The translations under genes and the position numbers were made by a program. Positions 44,718 to 54,922 of a stretch of 64,000 bases of DNA are shown piece after piece. Origin of the DNA: Hortaea werneckii (lineage: Eukaryota > Ascomycota > Dothideomycetes > Mycosphaerellales > Teratosphaeriaceae). The notes beneath the pieces were generated by a model, which was given only the letters and a program-made list of their open reading frames with translations, was not told the origin of the DNA and ran no database searches. Position 1 is the stretch's first letter; the number at the start of each line of letters is the position of its first letter. The stretch spans positions 33,408 through 97,407 of the forward strand of contig JBAOKB010000019.1 of the NCBI GenBank assembly GCA_037044905.1, in the 5' to 3' direction.

Positions 44718-47666
44718 TTATCGACCTCCCACACGCCACATACCATCGGCAACGGTATCGAACCTCACCCGACGACCCGCATTTCTGACCTTAGCCACTC
44801 CGTCGGCCTCGAGCCACCGCCGCAGGTTCTTGCACTGGCTGACGTCGAATTCCTGGAGGTACTTGCATCCCTCGACGACGGCTTCGACGCCTTGGCCCGT
44901 GACTCGCACACAGCCGCGGACGGAGAGATAGCGCAGTTCGAGCAAGTGCAGGCCGAGACATCGGAGGCTGTTGTCGCTCACGGCCGAGCCGCAGAAAGCC
45001 ATGTTGAGTGATTGCAGGAGGGGGAGCCCGAGCGCCAGGACTTCCGTCGCAGTATCAGACAATGCGCAGCAGAAACTCAGGTCCAGTTCGCGGAGGTTGC
45101 GGCAGCCGCCGACGATGCCGACGATGGCTTGGTCGGACAGGTAGGTGCAGTCGGCTAGGACGAGCTTCTTGAGGTTCTTGAAGTCGTAAACGCTCCACTG
45201 GTGGAAGCCGGCGTCGGAGATGCTGGTGCATCGGGTGAGGTCGAGGGTTTCGAGGCGGTCGGCAGCGTGGACGGCGATGTGGGCCATACTGCGGTCTTGG
45301 ATGTGTTTGCAGTAGGAGAGCGTGAGCCGTTTGAGTCTGTTTGCGCCGATGACAGTGCCTGGTGCGGGAGGCGGCTGTTCATTCTGCTGTTGGGCTTGAG
45401 AATAGCCGCGCTTGAGCTGCTGTCGCTTGCCATTCTGAGTCGGGATAGGAGGCGGCTGAGATATCCCAGGCTTGTCTGGTACGATCCAGCCCACTATTCT
45501 CGCGAGAAGATTGTCGCCAACTTTTCGGCAATTGCTAAGGTCAATTTCCTCCAAGCTTTTCGCTTTCTCCACCAACGAAAGAATGGCTGGACCACTTACG
45601 TCCCAGACGGATTTCATCTTCCACACGGTCGCCCCTTCCCCGCAGGCTTCCGCAAGGGCTCGGAAGCCTTCGTCGGAAATGTGAAAGCAGTTGCTGAGGT
45701 CGATTTTTTGGGGTCTGGTGCCAGCAAACGGAATGATTACATTTCGCAGAGCTTCATCTGTGACATGGCGATTGTAAGACGCAAGATCGAGGTTCTTCAG
45801 TACGTCAGGTGAAGTGTTGATCAAATTCCACCAGTGAGTTGAAACCAGACGGCATTGCATGAGCTGCAGAAGATCGAGATACTGGAGTACGAGAACCAAA
45901 ATGGGATCTGGCAGCCTGCCTTTAGCCGTTTGAGATGGCCTTCTATCAATAGAAGGTCTTCGTGTACTGGTCGGTGACAGTTTATGCAATGATGAGGGAG
46001 AACCTGAAGCCGGAGAAGCAAGCATGCTTCCGGGTCGTAACGGCGACGAAATGCTTGGACGAAGGGTTCCAGGAGGGCTTGGCGTCCTGTGCTCTGCGGC
46101 GTGGGATGACTGTGAACCATCTTGGGAAGGTAGTGGAGGGGCGAGGGATGAGCGACGGGACTTCGCACGCATGTTGTCTAGGTCGGGATTAAAGAAGGGG
46201 TCAGGATCGGCTGGCTCCATCTGCTGTACTGGAGTTGGGTGGTCGTCGAATGGCGGCTCCTCGAACTTGACGGTGGGCAAACCCTTTCGCCAGTCGTCGT
46301 CCTCGCCCTCCCTCTGGACCGGCTCGGTGCTTGCACCGCCGCCGCCCACTGCTCCACCTTCAAGGCCAACATCGGCCATAACGACATCATCATCCCGTTT
46401 CGCAACTGACAGCCGTCTCCTAGCTTCGCTCTCAACTTGTTGCTTTAGATCCGGGCCACATCTCACCCAGAGGTCGTCCAATACCTCGCCACTGATCAAA
46501 AGACACTCCACAGCATCCACGCTGCGCACGGTAGCTGTCCTTCGAGGAGCAAGCGACAAACTAGTCACCTCACCAAAATACTGCCCAGTCTTAAGACGAG
46601 CCCGCACACGTTGACGCAAATGTGAACCGTCGGGTGGCGAAAGGCGCTGTCCAGTCTGTGCAGAGCTACGCCTGGAATCGGGTACATCTGTGAGAACCTC
46701 TACTTCACCTTTGACGATGAAGAACACATCGCGACCCATACTATCCTGCTGCAAGATGTCGGTGAAAGGCGCAAATGAGACCGGTTGCGCATTGACGCCC
46801 AAAAAGTGCAGAATCTCGTTCGGTAGGCCTGAGAAGAGCGGCAGCTCTTTCAACAATTGTCGAACAGTATAAGGCAGGTCCGCGTGCTTCTCGCCAAGCG
46901 CACTCGAAGCGACTATGTCGGTGATTCCCGGTGAAGGCGACTTGCGCCGTTTGTTGGCCAGAATCTCACCGTCTGCGAGAGAGCCAGCCTCTCCCATCTC
47001 GACTTCGCCGGCGATCCAGTCACGTGATCGCTTGCGTGGGGCGATCGGCGGACGGACAGGCGAGTCGTTGGCACTCGAGGGGCCAACCTTTTCCTTCTTC
47101 TTCCGCTCGAGAATAGCTAAGCGTTCCAATGCCTCTTCGCGTATGGCACGCTCGACGTCGGGATAGCGCGGGAGCTCTTTCTGCAGATCCTCCTTGTTCA
47201 GCCGCACAACCAGACTACGGATGCTGGCGACAATGGAGGCGGTGCGCGGCATATCCATCAAGATACCAATCTCGCCGAAGAAGGCGCCTGGCTTGAGTTC
47301 GGTGTAGGTACTCTCGCCATCTCGACTGGTGACGCGGACACTGCCACGGACCAGCCAGTACATTGCTTTCGCATCGTCGCCTTCGCGGATGATCTCGTGG
47401 GCAGGCTGGTATACGGTCGGTCGCAGACTCTTGCCAATGTCCAGAACGAAGGACTCTGGCGCGGACTGGAACAACGGGAAGGCTCTTAGACGATCAAGGA
47501 GCTCAAGGGGAAGGCCGGCAATGGTGGAGCTGCCGAGAGGGGAGGACTTGACAGGGCGCGAGGGATTGAGGGAGGCATCGTAGCTGCTGAGGAGGGCCGA
47601 GGAATCGGAAGCGGCGGAGGAAGAGCGGATGGCGGTCTGGGACGCGCGAAATTGTTGTCGCCGCAT
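44718..47666 (-). CDS. Double cyclic-nucleotide-binding, F-box and LRR protein
   Basis: Single exon, 982 residues. cNBD 1 lies at about residues 62-165 with REGDDAKAMYWLVRGSVRV and FFGEIGILMDMPRTASIVAS; cNBD 2 at about 275-400 with YFGEVTSLSLAPRRTATVRS. Both keep the phosphate-binding-cassette Glu and Arg. After a Ser/Pro-rich linker comes an F-box-like helix (LPDPILVLVLQYLDLLQLMQ with CRLVSTHWWNLI) near 610, then about ten AMN1-type leucine-rich repeats (LDLSNCFHISDEGFRAL, LDLTRCTSISDAGF, LDLSFCCALSD and so on) to about 960. The inference is an SCF ubiquitin-ligase substrate receptor that could be gated by cAMP or cGMP; ligand binding is untested. The combination is fungal and unlike PKA or plant channels. 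Confidence 0.9.
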   Translation of the reverse strand: MRRQQFRASQTAIRSSSAASDSSALLSSYDASLNPSRPVKSSPLGSSTIAGLPLELLDRLRAFPLFQSAPESFVLDIGKSLRPTVYQPAHEIIREGDDAKAMYWLVRGSVRVTSRDGESTYTELKPGAFFGEIGILMDMPRTASIVASIRSLVVRLNKEDLQKELPRYPDVERAIREEALERLAILERKKKEKVGPSSANDSPVRPPIAPRKRSRDWIAGEVEMGEAGSLADGEILANKRRKSPSPGITDIVASSALGEKHADLPYTVRQLLKELPLFSGLPNEILHFLGVNAQPVSFAPFTDILQQDSMGRDVFFIVKGEVEVLTDVPDSRRSSAQTGQRLSPPDGSHLRQRVRARLKTGQYFGEVTSLSLAPRRTATVRSVDAVECLLISGEVLDDLWVRCGPDLKQQVESEARRRLSVAKRDDDVVMADVGLEGGAVGGGGASTEPVQREGEDDDWRKGLPTVKFEEPPFDDHPTPVQQMEPADPDPFFNPDLDNMRAKSRRSSLAPPLPSQDGSQSSHAAEHRTPSPPGTLRPSISSPLRPGSMLASPASGSPSSLHKLSPTSTRRPSIDRRPSQTAKGRLPDPILVLVLQYLDLLQLMQCRLVSTHWWNLINTSPDVLKNLDLASYNRHVTDEALRNVIIPFAGTRPQKIDLSNCFHISDEGFRALAEACGEGATVWKMKSVWDVSGPAILSLVEKAKSLEEIDLSNCRKVGDNLLARIVGWIVPDKPGISQPPPIPTQNGKRQQLKRGYSQAQQQNEQPPPAPGTVIGANRLKRLTLSYCKHIQDRSMAHIAVHAADRLETLDLTRCTSISDAGFHQWSVYDFKNLKKLVLADCTYLSDQAIVGIVGGCRNLRELDLSFCCALSDTATEVLALGLPLLQSLNMAFCGSAVSDNSLRCLGLHLLELRYLSVRGCVRVTGQGVEAVVEGCKYLQEFDVSQCKNLRRWLEADGVAKVRNAGRRVRFDTVADGMWRVGGR

Positions 47667-48267
47667 GGCTTGGTTTCAGTGATGAGCTGAGAAGCAGCAG
47701 CTCGCCGCGAGCTGGTGGGTGGAAGTGGGTGGTGTGGTGGGGTGGGGTCCTCTTGTAGATGCGGCGCCGACTAGCGGTGTGCCTTTTCCGGGTCAATTCT
47801 TTCTTTTGCCTCCCCCACCGTCATGGGCACGTACGCTGGTGAACGCAGCCAGCCGAACAGGCGGTTTGCTCACTGCTATGGCAAGCGCGTCGTCGAGTCC
47901 ATTGGCGGACCCGCTGGTGTTTGGTTGATGGATTGATCAATGCATTAATCGGGCAATGGGGGTTAGCAAATGAATTGGACGTGTAGTGAGTGAGAATACA
48001 AGGTGTAAATATGACAATTCCGTCTGAATCTACGCGTGGAATGCTTCTGCGAAACGCGACGCCTTTTACCGTGAACTGGCGGCAGGAGCTCGAGCTGTGA
48101 CTTCCATCCGTGGCGGTGGGGCCTATCATGACGCCTGAAACCGCACTAGCGCCTTTCTAGAAGCCCGGCCTGTGACTAAGCCGAGCTTTCCTCCCGTCCG
48201 CCTCTAACGCCCCGTCACGTTTCACTGTCCCCGTCTAATATTGCCTACATACGATTAACATACTCCC
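47667..48267. other. Promoter region of the cNBD/F-box gene
   Basis: No gene seen; only short open frames. Confidence 0.4.
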
Positions 48268-48540
48268 TCATATCCCCCAACCACTTCCATCCTGTACCTC
48301 ACCCCGTCCCCGTTCTACTTCTCCCCGCCGTGCCTGCCTCCAAACACATTCCCCGCAGAGATATTTCTTATACACCTTCCGATCGTGCCGACATGCGTCA
48401 CCCATGCTAAAGGGAAGGTAAGGGTTCGAGAAGGCAGAGCGGTCGTTGATACGAAGGATCTCGTGGTAGAAGCAGCTGCACTCGCGGCCTTGGAAGTGTC
48501 GGAGGTGCCCGCAGATGTAGATGTAGGTGTGACGGGGCAT
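48268..48540 (-). CDS. Small Cys/His-rich protein, possible zinc binder
   Basis: Single exon, 90 residues, from MPRHTYIYICGHLRHFQGRE; the open frame extends 16 codons further upstream but the Met chosen precedes the ordered part. Potential metal ligands are spread as CGHLRH, CSCFYHE, ACRHDR and CGEC, giving about six Cys and several His in 65 residues. The segment SNPYLPFSMGDACRH separates two clusters. No signal peptide is present, so a cytosolic or nuclear zinc-binding protein is likelier than an effector. I recall similar short proteins in Mycosphaerellales but cannot name a family. The C-terminal 20 residues are low-complexity Gly/Arg/Glu. Confidence 0.55.
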   Translation of the reverse strand: MPRHTYIYICGHLRHFQGRECSCFYHEILRINDRSAFSNPYLPFSMGDACRHDRKVYKKYLCGECVWRQARRGEVERGRGEVQDGSGWGI

Positions 48541-49450
48541 TGCTTGGGATAATTTTTGAGCTGGGGCGTCGTAATTCCTGATCTGCATCCGTGGCTCTCG
48601 TTTGCAGTCTCAGGTGATGGTCATCGATTCAATCCGACGAGTATGTCCCGAATGTTATAGTATGTATTCCTGTCTCCCGAAGATACAAGCACTTTCAATG
48701 CGTCTGTAGCGGCCTCTGTACTGCGTGCAAAAACAGGTCAATTAGACACGATCTAGAGAGGTTCATATCATCATGGGCTGCGAGCGCTTGCGTATCCCAG
48801 AGGCCAAATTCTAGCATTAGTTTAACAATTGAAATCTTTTGGTCTCCCTGATGGAGAGTTTGCGAGCGGGAAACAAGATTTCGTGTCACATTTTGAAGAC
48901 AGCAAGCAGACGGTCTAACGCAAATATACCAAATTGGAGTGCTCCATTCATAGCGTGATTTCGGTGTCTCTCTATCTTCTCATAATAGGTGCGGGAAGAA
49001 GCTAGGCCAAAAGGATGTGCAGAGCCGGTCTGATGACTTTGCTTGTTACAAGCTTAGGTCTGCCTTCCTTTCGAAGGTGCTTTCAGTCGCATTCATTGAT
49101 TTTTGACGATGGGTTGCCACACATGCGCTGCACTTCAGAATGGCGTGCCAGCCTTCAATTGGGACAGCTTCTGCTCACTTGGCCGTGTTGTGGTAGGTGC
49201 GAAGGCCTGCCTGCCTTCTTTCATCCGCACAATAAAACTCCAAGCATTGTGCAAACTTCTGCGGCTAGCCTTTGCAGCGGGCATTGGACGACGTAAGGCT
49301 GTGTCCTTGGAATGGTCGGCCGTTTGCTGAGACCGACGTAACCGGAATAAAATGGCGAGAATGCTTCGTTTCCCACCAGAAGTTTGCCGTCGTCTGCTGC
49401 TGAGTGGAATCGGCGCACTTTTGCGCGTTAGATTGATTGACTTTCCCAAC
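48541..49450. other. Intergenic, no gene seen
   Basis: Only short open frames without recognisable content are found on either strand. Confidence 0.4.
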
Positions 49451-50062
49451 TCATGTGGCATACGAAGGGGTTGGTACTGGAATATCCTCGGCCCCCTCAG
49501 CACCCTCATCACCTTCAGCTCCTTCACCTTCGGCATACGTCTCATCCAGGGTGGGGACTACCACGTCCCATTGCTCTTTCTCGCCTCCGGATACAAGTGC
49601 CTCATCCGTAGCCATGTTCCCGTCTCTCTCGGCTTCCCGCTGTGTTTTGAACTTGAACGCCACAATACCTCCGTCACGAAAGCCCACCGTTTGTGGGCAA
49701 TCAGACGACCCACCTGCGGAAGCTTTGCCCTTGCCCGTGGCTCCTGCCTTTCCTTTACCTTTGTTGCTGCCTTTCTCCTCTTCAATCGCATTCTCGACAG
49801 CCTCATCCCGGTCTACGGCATCCCAACCGAGGCTCAGGTCATTGATGTCCGTCGGGACGGCCAAGAGAATGTCAGCTTCGCTGTCAGGTAGACGATGACC
49901 ATGGAGAGTTCCGTCCGGACAGACCTGCCCAAGCGCTTTGAGTAGCTCTGAGCGGACGGAGTCTAGCTGCTGTTGCGGGTCGACATGTAGGAGGACGGTG
50001 ATCCGCTGGTGTTTGAAACGGATGGTCCAGGTGTGAGAGTTGAGGGAGATTGGTGGAGCCAT
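49451..50062 (-). CDS. Hypothetical protein with possible ubiquitin-like N terminus
   Basis: Single exon, 203 residues from MAPPISLNSHTWTIRFKHQR. Residues 1-75 alternate short beta-like segments and one helix (WTIRFKHQRITVLLHVDPQQ, then LDSVRSELLKALGQV), similar in layout to a ubiquitin-like fold. The middle (about 100-125) is a Gly/Lys/Ala-rich linker, followed by GFRDGGIVAFKFKT and an acidic C terminus with EGEGAEGDEGAEG repeats. I do not recognise the family; similar small proteins seem common in Pezizomycotina. It is divergent from the molybdopterin synthase subunit with a spacer of about 490 bases. Confidence 0.65.
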   Translation of the reverse strand: MAPPISLNSHTWTIRFKHQRITVLLHVDPQQQLDSVRSELLKALGQVCPDGTLHGHRLPDSEADILLAVPTDINDLSLGWDAVDRDEAVENAIEEEKGSNKGKGKAGATGKGKASAGGSSDCPQTVGFRDGGIVAFKFKTQREAERDGNMATDEALVSGGEKEQWDVVVPTLDETYAEGEGAEGDEGAEGAEDIPVPTPSYAT

Positions 50063-50136
50063 CTTGCTCTCCTGTATCAAATGCACAGACTGATTAGCCA
50101 GTCGTCAGTCATCGATCAAGTTGCTCGCGCCAGAAG

Positions 50137-50450
50137 ATGAGGCCGACTGTAGACGCGACGCGTAGAGTGCACCGTTTCGTCGGAGATAAGGTACCCACAG
50201 TAGCTTTAACTCCAGCAGCTCCCCTGCTGCCAAGACCTTTTCCTATCTCCTTCGCTGCGTTCACAACTGCTCTCATCCCACCTTCAACATCGACGTCTTC
50301 ATCTCCGCAAGGGAGTGATCATCCGGGAAAAGGTATGTCAAGCCATCTCTCCTATACACCTCGACGCTCTACACCATGATGTTTCAATTTATAGCATGTA
50401 TTACCCGAGCAACGCCCTACCCGGACGTGCGTGTGGATCTACTTAAGTAG
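50137..50450 (+). CDS. Candidate small two-exon gene
   Basis: Exon 50137-50332 opens with MRPTVDATRRVHRFVGDKVP, ends at a consensus GTATGT donor, and joins across a 62-nt intron (acceptor TTATAG) to 50395-50450 for 83 residues in one frame. The N terminus is basic, poor in acids and could be a mitochondrial presequence. No family is recognised. It lies between two divergent genes, so it could equally be 5' untranslated leader of the downstream MOCS2A gene. Confidence 0.28.
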
Positions 50451-50548
50451 TGGTATTTCTGATCCTCATTCATCAGCGTCACTGTCCTTACGAATAATCC
50501 CCATTCGTCTAACCAGCTGCTAACTTGCGTTTTAAGACAGTGTCAGCG

Positions 50549-50842
50549 ATGAGCGCGCCCAAGGCGCCACAGGGCCACTTCACCCTCCTCTACTTCGCAT
50601 CAGCCACGTCGTACACGCGCAAGCAGCACGACTTCCTCCCAGCTCCTCTGCCCGTACTCGAGCTCAATGACAAGCTGGAGAAGCTGTATCCCGGTATTGT
50701 AGAGAAGGTGCTGCGTTCCTGCGCTGTCACGGTGAACCTCGACTACGTAGATCTGGAAGAAGAGGCTTCCAAAGGTGAAAAGGGTCTGGTGATACAGCCT
50801 GGTGATGAAGTGGCTATTATTCCACCCGTAAGCTCTGGATAG
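50549..50842 (+). CDS. cnxG: Molybdopterin synthase sulfur-carrier subunit (MOCS2A/CnxG)
   Basis: Single exon, 97 residues, MoaD/MOCS2A beta-grasp fold. Landmarks: FTLLYFASATSYTRKQHDFL at the start, the helix LPVLELNDKLEKLYPGI, CAVTVNLDYVDL and GDEVAIIPPVSSG at the end. The C-terminal Gly carries the thiocarboxylate used to make molybdopterin; fungal forms recalled end in SSG rather than GG, which matches. The larger subunit (MOCS2B/CnxH) is not in this window. The start used is the ATG at 50549, where MSAPKAPQGH precedes the first strand; the frame upstream has only non-ATG starts. Confidence 0.92.
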   Translation: MSAPKAPQGHFTLLYFASATSYTRKQHDFLPAPLPVLELNDKLEKLYPGIVEKVLRSCAVTVNLDYVDLEEEASKGEKGLVIQPGDEVAIIPPVSSG

Positions 50843-51384
50843 TCTCATCATTCGACAGGAGGCTGTAAGTCAACATCGTTGTTTCCATCGCGCTCGACAT
50901 GTAAATTACAGTTGCCGTCATGTGTGCGCATTCGCAGCGAGATTCGTAACTTCATACATCATTTTCTTCACGATGACGCTGTCAAGTAATAAATCGGGAC
51001 TCTTCTGGCTCTCTGGAAACAAAGTGGTTCACTATTGTTGCCGGTCTTCTCTCGTCCGCTTCGTCCTGTCTTTGCCATCTGTTCTACCGCCTAGCTATTA
51101 CAGCACAACTACTGTACCGATATCGGCCTGCTGACGTGATGAAACGGGTCACCTCCACAGAAGCTCCTCGAGCAGTTGGATGCAATGACAGCACCATAGG
51201 AGGCAGGATTGCTTGTTGTTAATCCATCCCAAAGTACTCGTGACCAACGCCAAGCTCTCTGGTCTCCAACTCTGTCGTGAAGCATCGCAAATCTTCCTAG
51301 CCGGCCGTCTAGCCGCATAATCCTCTTATCGAGCGCATCTCAGCCGATAGCATTTGGAGAGGATTACTATCGACAGGAGTGGCC
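50843..51384. other. Tandem spacer, no gene seen
   Basis: Lies between MOCS2A and the esterase. No gene or RNA seen. Confidence 0.4.
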
Positions 51385-52260
51385 ATGGCGGCAGTACCTA
51401 TTACGATCATCTACAAAACGGTCGGAAACGTAGAAATCCCGTTCGACCTGTATCTGCCAAAGGACGCCAAGAACGTACCAGTCCTTCTTTGGTTTCATGG
51501 AGGCGGACTTTTACAGTCGAAACGGACCAATGTCTCACCGCATATGCTGAAGGCTGTCGACAAATACAAAATTGCTGTCATTTCAGCGGACTATCGACTA
51601 GCGCCTCAAGTGGGCGTCGCAGACATATTTGAAGATGTGCAGGACTGTATCACTTTCATCCGCCATCCGGAGGGCCTCCTCAAACAGATTGATAGCGCGG
51701 CGATAGATGCACAGCGACTCGCGGTCTGTGGCAGCTCAGCAGGCGGATATCTCGCATTCTTAGCGGGTCTATACGTGGAACCAAAGCCCAAGGTTATCCT
51801 GCCTATCTATCCCATTACGGATCCTTTAGGCACATTCTTCACGACTTCTCAGCCACATCCACTGGGAGGCGGTCGTACGGATCATGCTACCGTCAAGAGC
51901 TTCCTAGACCCGAATGGGGAGGTCGTCACCAGCAATGAGAAGAGCAGTGACCGGGAACAGATGTATTTCTACATGATGCAGGAAGCCAACCTGGCAGAGC
52001 TTCTCAGGATTAAGCCAGGCGATGACACTTATCGGATTGCCAAGCAGATATACCGACGTCGTCTGCCGCCGGCGTATTGTATTCACGGCGACGCTGACCG
52101 AGCTGTGGGTGTAGAGCAATGCGATGAAGTGGTCGGCATCATGTATGGGTTGAACATGGATGTCAGATACGAACGCTTGCATGGGCTTGATCACCTGTTC
52201 GACCGAGACGCAGCATTTGAGCTTGAGGGAATGTATGAGTACATGATGAAGCATGTTTAG
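51385..52260 (+). CDS. Alpha/beta-hydrolase fold esterase
   Basis: Single exon, 291 residues from MAAVPITIIYKTVGNVEIPF. It has the HGGG oxyanion motif (LLWFHGGGLL near residue 38), DYRLAPQ typical of hormone-sensitive-lipase-like esterases, the nucleophile elbow VCGSSAGGYLAF at about residue 113, and candidate acid and base residues in CIHGDADRAVG and HGLDHLFD near the C terminus. The complete triad suggests a working carboxylesterase or lipase of the HSL/AXE group acting on small esters. No secretion signal is present, so a cytosolic location is likely. The substrate cannot be read from the sequence. Confidence 0.85.
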   Translation: MAAVPITIIYKTVGNVEIPFDLYLPKDAKNVPVLLWFHGGGLLQSKRTNVSPHMLKAVDKYKIAVISADYRLAPQVGVADIFEDVQDCITFIRHPEGLLKQIDSAAIDAQRLAVCGSSAGGYLAFLAGLYVEPKPKVILPIYPITDPLGTFFTTSQPHPLGGGRTDHATVKSFLDPNGEVVTSNEKSSDREQMYFYMMQEANLAELLRIKPGDDTYRIAKQIYRRRLPPAYCIHGDADRAVGVEQCDEVVGIMYGLNMDVRYERLHGLDHLFDRDAAFELEGMYEYMMKHV

Positions 52261-52580
52261 ACGGTGAATCATGTGTGAATGCATATGCCACGAAATGACG
52301 TTTTCTCCCAGCAGCTTTCAATTCTATGACTGTACAGAATTCAATCAGTGAATGCTCGGCTGTTGACAAAATCCATTTGTTTCGAACACAAGTCTGAAAT
52401 CCCAGGCAGCAAGCTCGGGCTGCACGTGACGCGAGACTTCGTAGCTGCCTCAAAAGGTTAGGGTATATCTGTTCGGTAAGCTCCGCTTCTCTTCGACTTG
52501 CCGCACCACGGCCTCATAGGCGCCGACACCGACCAGCGACCAGCGTCACCGACGCCGAATCCCGACCGCGACGCGACATC
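52261..52580. other. Tandem spacer
   Basis: Lies between the esterase stop and the Zn2Cys6 gene start. No gene seen. Confidence 0.35.
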
Positions 52581-54890
52581 ATGGCAGGCAACATTGATCC
52601 TCGCCTGGGCGCCAGCTTGCCGCCTCCTCAGTACGTGCCGGTGCCTCTCAGCAAACCGCCCGGCCCTCCGCCACCTCCCCCACCGCCGCAACCCCAGCAA
52701 CAGAGCTTTGGCGCGCCGCACACCAGGCCCGACGGCCTCCCGGTCAATGCTGGGCCTCCGCCGATCTATCACCACCAGAGTCCGCCGCAGCCATACTACA
52801 ACTATCCGAGCCCTTCCACGAACCAGACGCCGCAACAGCCAGGTCCTGCCGGCTCCGGCTTGCCCAGTCAGCACGCCAGCCCAGATCAGATTCACTACGC
52901 TGCGCCGCCGCACCTCGATCAGGCCAATCCATCTCCGGGCGATTTCCAAGGCGGAGAGGATGGCGGACAGAATCCAGACGACCCAAAGCGCCCACGCGCG
53001 TGCGAAGCTTGCAGGGGGCTGAAGGTCCGCTGCGATCAAGATCCCGCCCACCCGGAAATCCCTTGCAAACGGTGTGCCAAGGCCGGTAGGCAATGCATCA
53101 TCACGCAGCCTACCAGGAAACGGCAGAAGAAGGCGGATAGTCGCGTCGCGGAGCTGGAGAAGAAGCTAGACGCACTTACTGCTGCGTTGCACCAGCAGAA
53201 TGCCCAGCAAGGTCAGCAATATACCGGCGGACTACCCCCGCCAGGCACCGCGCCTCAGGCAGACATGATGGGCAGGAGCAGCCTGGATAACGACCAAATG
53301 AGCGGCATGCCGTATCCACAAGGTTCCGTCGAGGAGAGTCTTGCTGCTCTTGACCCTGCCATGCGCGGGCAGAAGCGACGTCGCGTCGAAGACGACGACG
53401 ACGGCAGGCAAGCGTTCGAATCTAGTCTGGCGGCCAAAGATGAGTCGCTGGCTAAAGGATTCGACGATATCGAACAAGCTTGGGCTCCTAACAAGGACGT
53501 GCGAGGTTTGGTGCAGTCGCCTGATGACTTCGTCACACGGATCAATTCTCTCATCGACCCCGCCACCGCTGCCGACATGTTCAATCGGTACTGCCGCGAT
53601 CTGGCTCCCCATTTGCCAGCTGTTGTCTTCCCACCTGACACGACCGCGGAGCAAGTCTTCAGGGACAGGCCTATCCTATACGTATGCATACTATCTGCAT
53701 CTTCCTTTGGTATCTTGCCTCATGACATATCCAAGCATCTCGCCCGTGAAGCTGTCGGTGCCATCGCAGACTGTGTTGTGCGCAACGGCGCCAAGAGCCT
53801 CGAGTTGATACAGGCTATGCAAGTCCTCGCGTTGTACTATAAACCACCCGAAGAAAACGAACAGACAAACTTCTATCAGATTATCCACATGGCAGCTGTA
53901 ATGGCTCTCGATATCGGCCTTGGTAAGCGCTTTAATCCATCGAAAGCACGCAGGGGCTTTGCTGGGCCGCAAAATCCGCCTGGCTCGCAGAGGACTATGC
54001 CACAGGATAGTGACACGCTTGAGGCTCGGAGAGCCTGGTTGACTTGCTACTACCTCTGCGCGAGCGCTTCGATGGTCTTGCGGCGCCCTAACTTGGTGAG
54101 ATGGACCAACTACATGAAAGAGTGCATTGAGGTGTTGGAATCTCATCCAGAAGCTTTCCCGTCAGACCGTCTCTTCTGCCAGCACGTCAAGATTCAACAC
54201 ATCTGTGAAGACATTGGTCTGCAATTCTTGATGGACGATAACACCGCCAACGTCTCTATTACCGACCCGAAAGTCACATACGCACTCAATGTCTTGGAGG
54301 CACAGCTTAAGCAGTGGAAAGAGAACATTCCTGCCGACTGTCGTGGCAAAGGTCTGGAATTTTTTGAGCATGTCACTTCTCTCTATCTCCATGAGATTGC
54401 CTTGCATTTCAACCACAACATCGAGGACTTCCGTCTGCCTTTCACGGAGGAAAGCCTGAAATCAATGACGACCACCAATTCTGGCGAGACTCTTACACAG
54501 AACCAGATGGCCGCTCTCGAGGCATGTCTGCGCGCGGCTCAGGGCATTCTGGACACGCTTATGAGCTATGATGCTGAGACAGTTAGAGGACTTCCCATGC
54601 TGCTGTACTTCGTAAGATGCGTCTATGCCATTGTCATTCTGATTAAGATGCATGTCGCTGTCTGCACGCCTAACAGCGAACTCGGGAAGATGATGAGGCC
54701 TGAAGATTTGCGAGTGGAGTATTATATTGATGGACTCATTGCTCTTTTCAAGCAAGTGACGAGGGAAGGCGAAGCGAGCCGGCCCCATCCCAAGATCCTC
54801 AAGATTTTGGGTACGCTCAAAGAATGGTTCGAAAAGCACAAGGAGTTGCTGACTGGTCTTCCAATGAAACCTGAGGGCACCGACCAGCAT

Positions 54891-54922
<32 letters not shown>

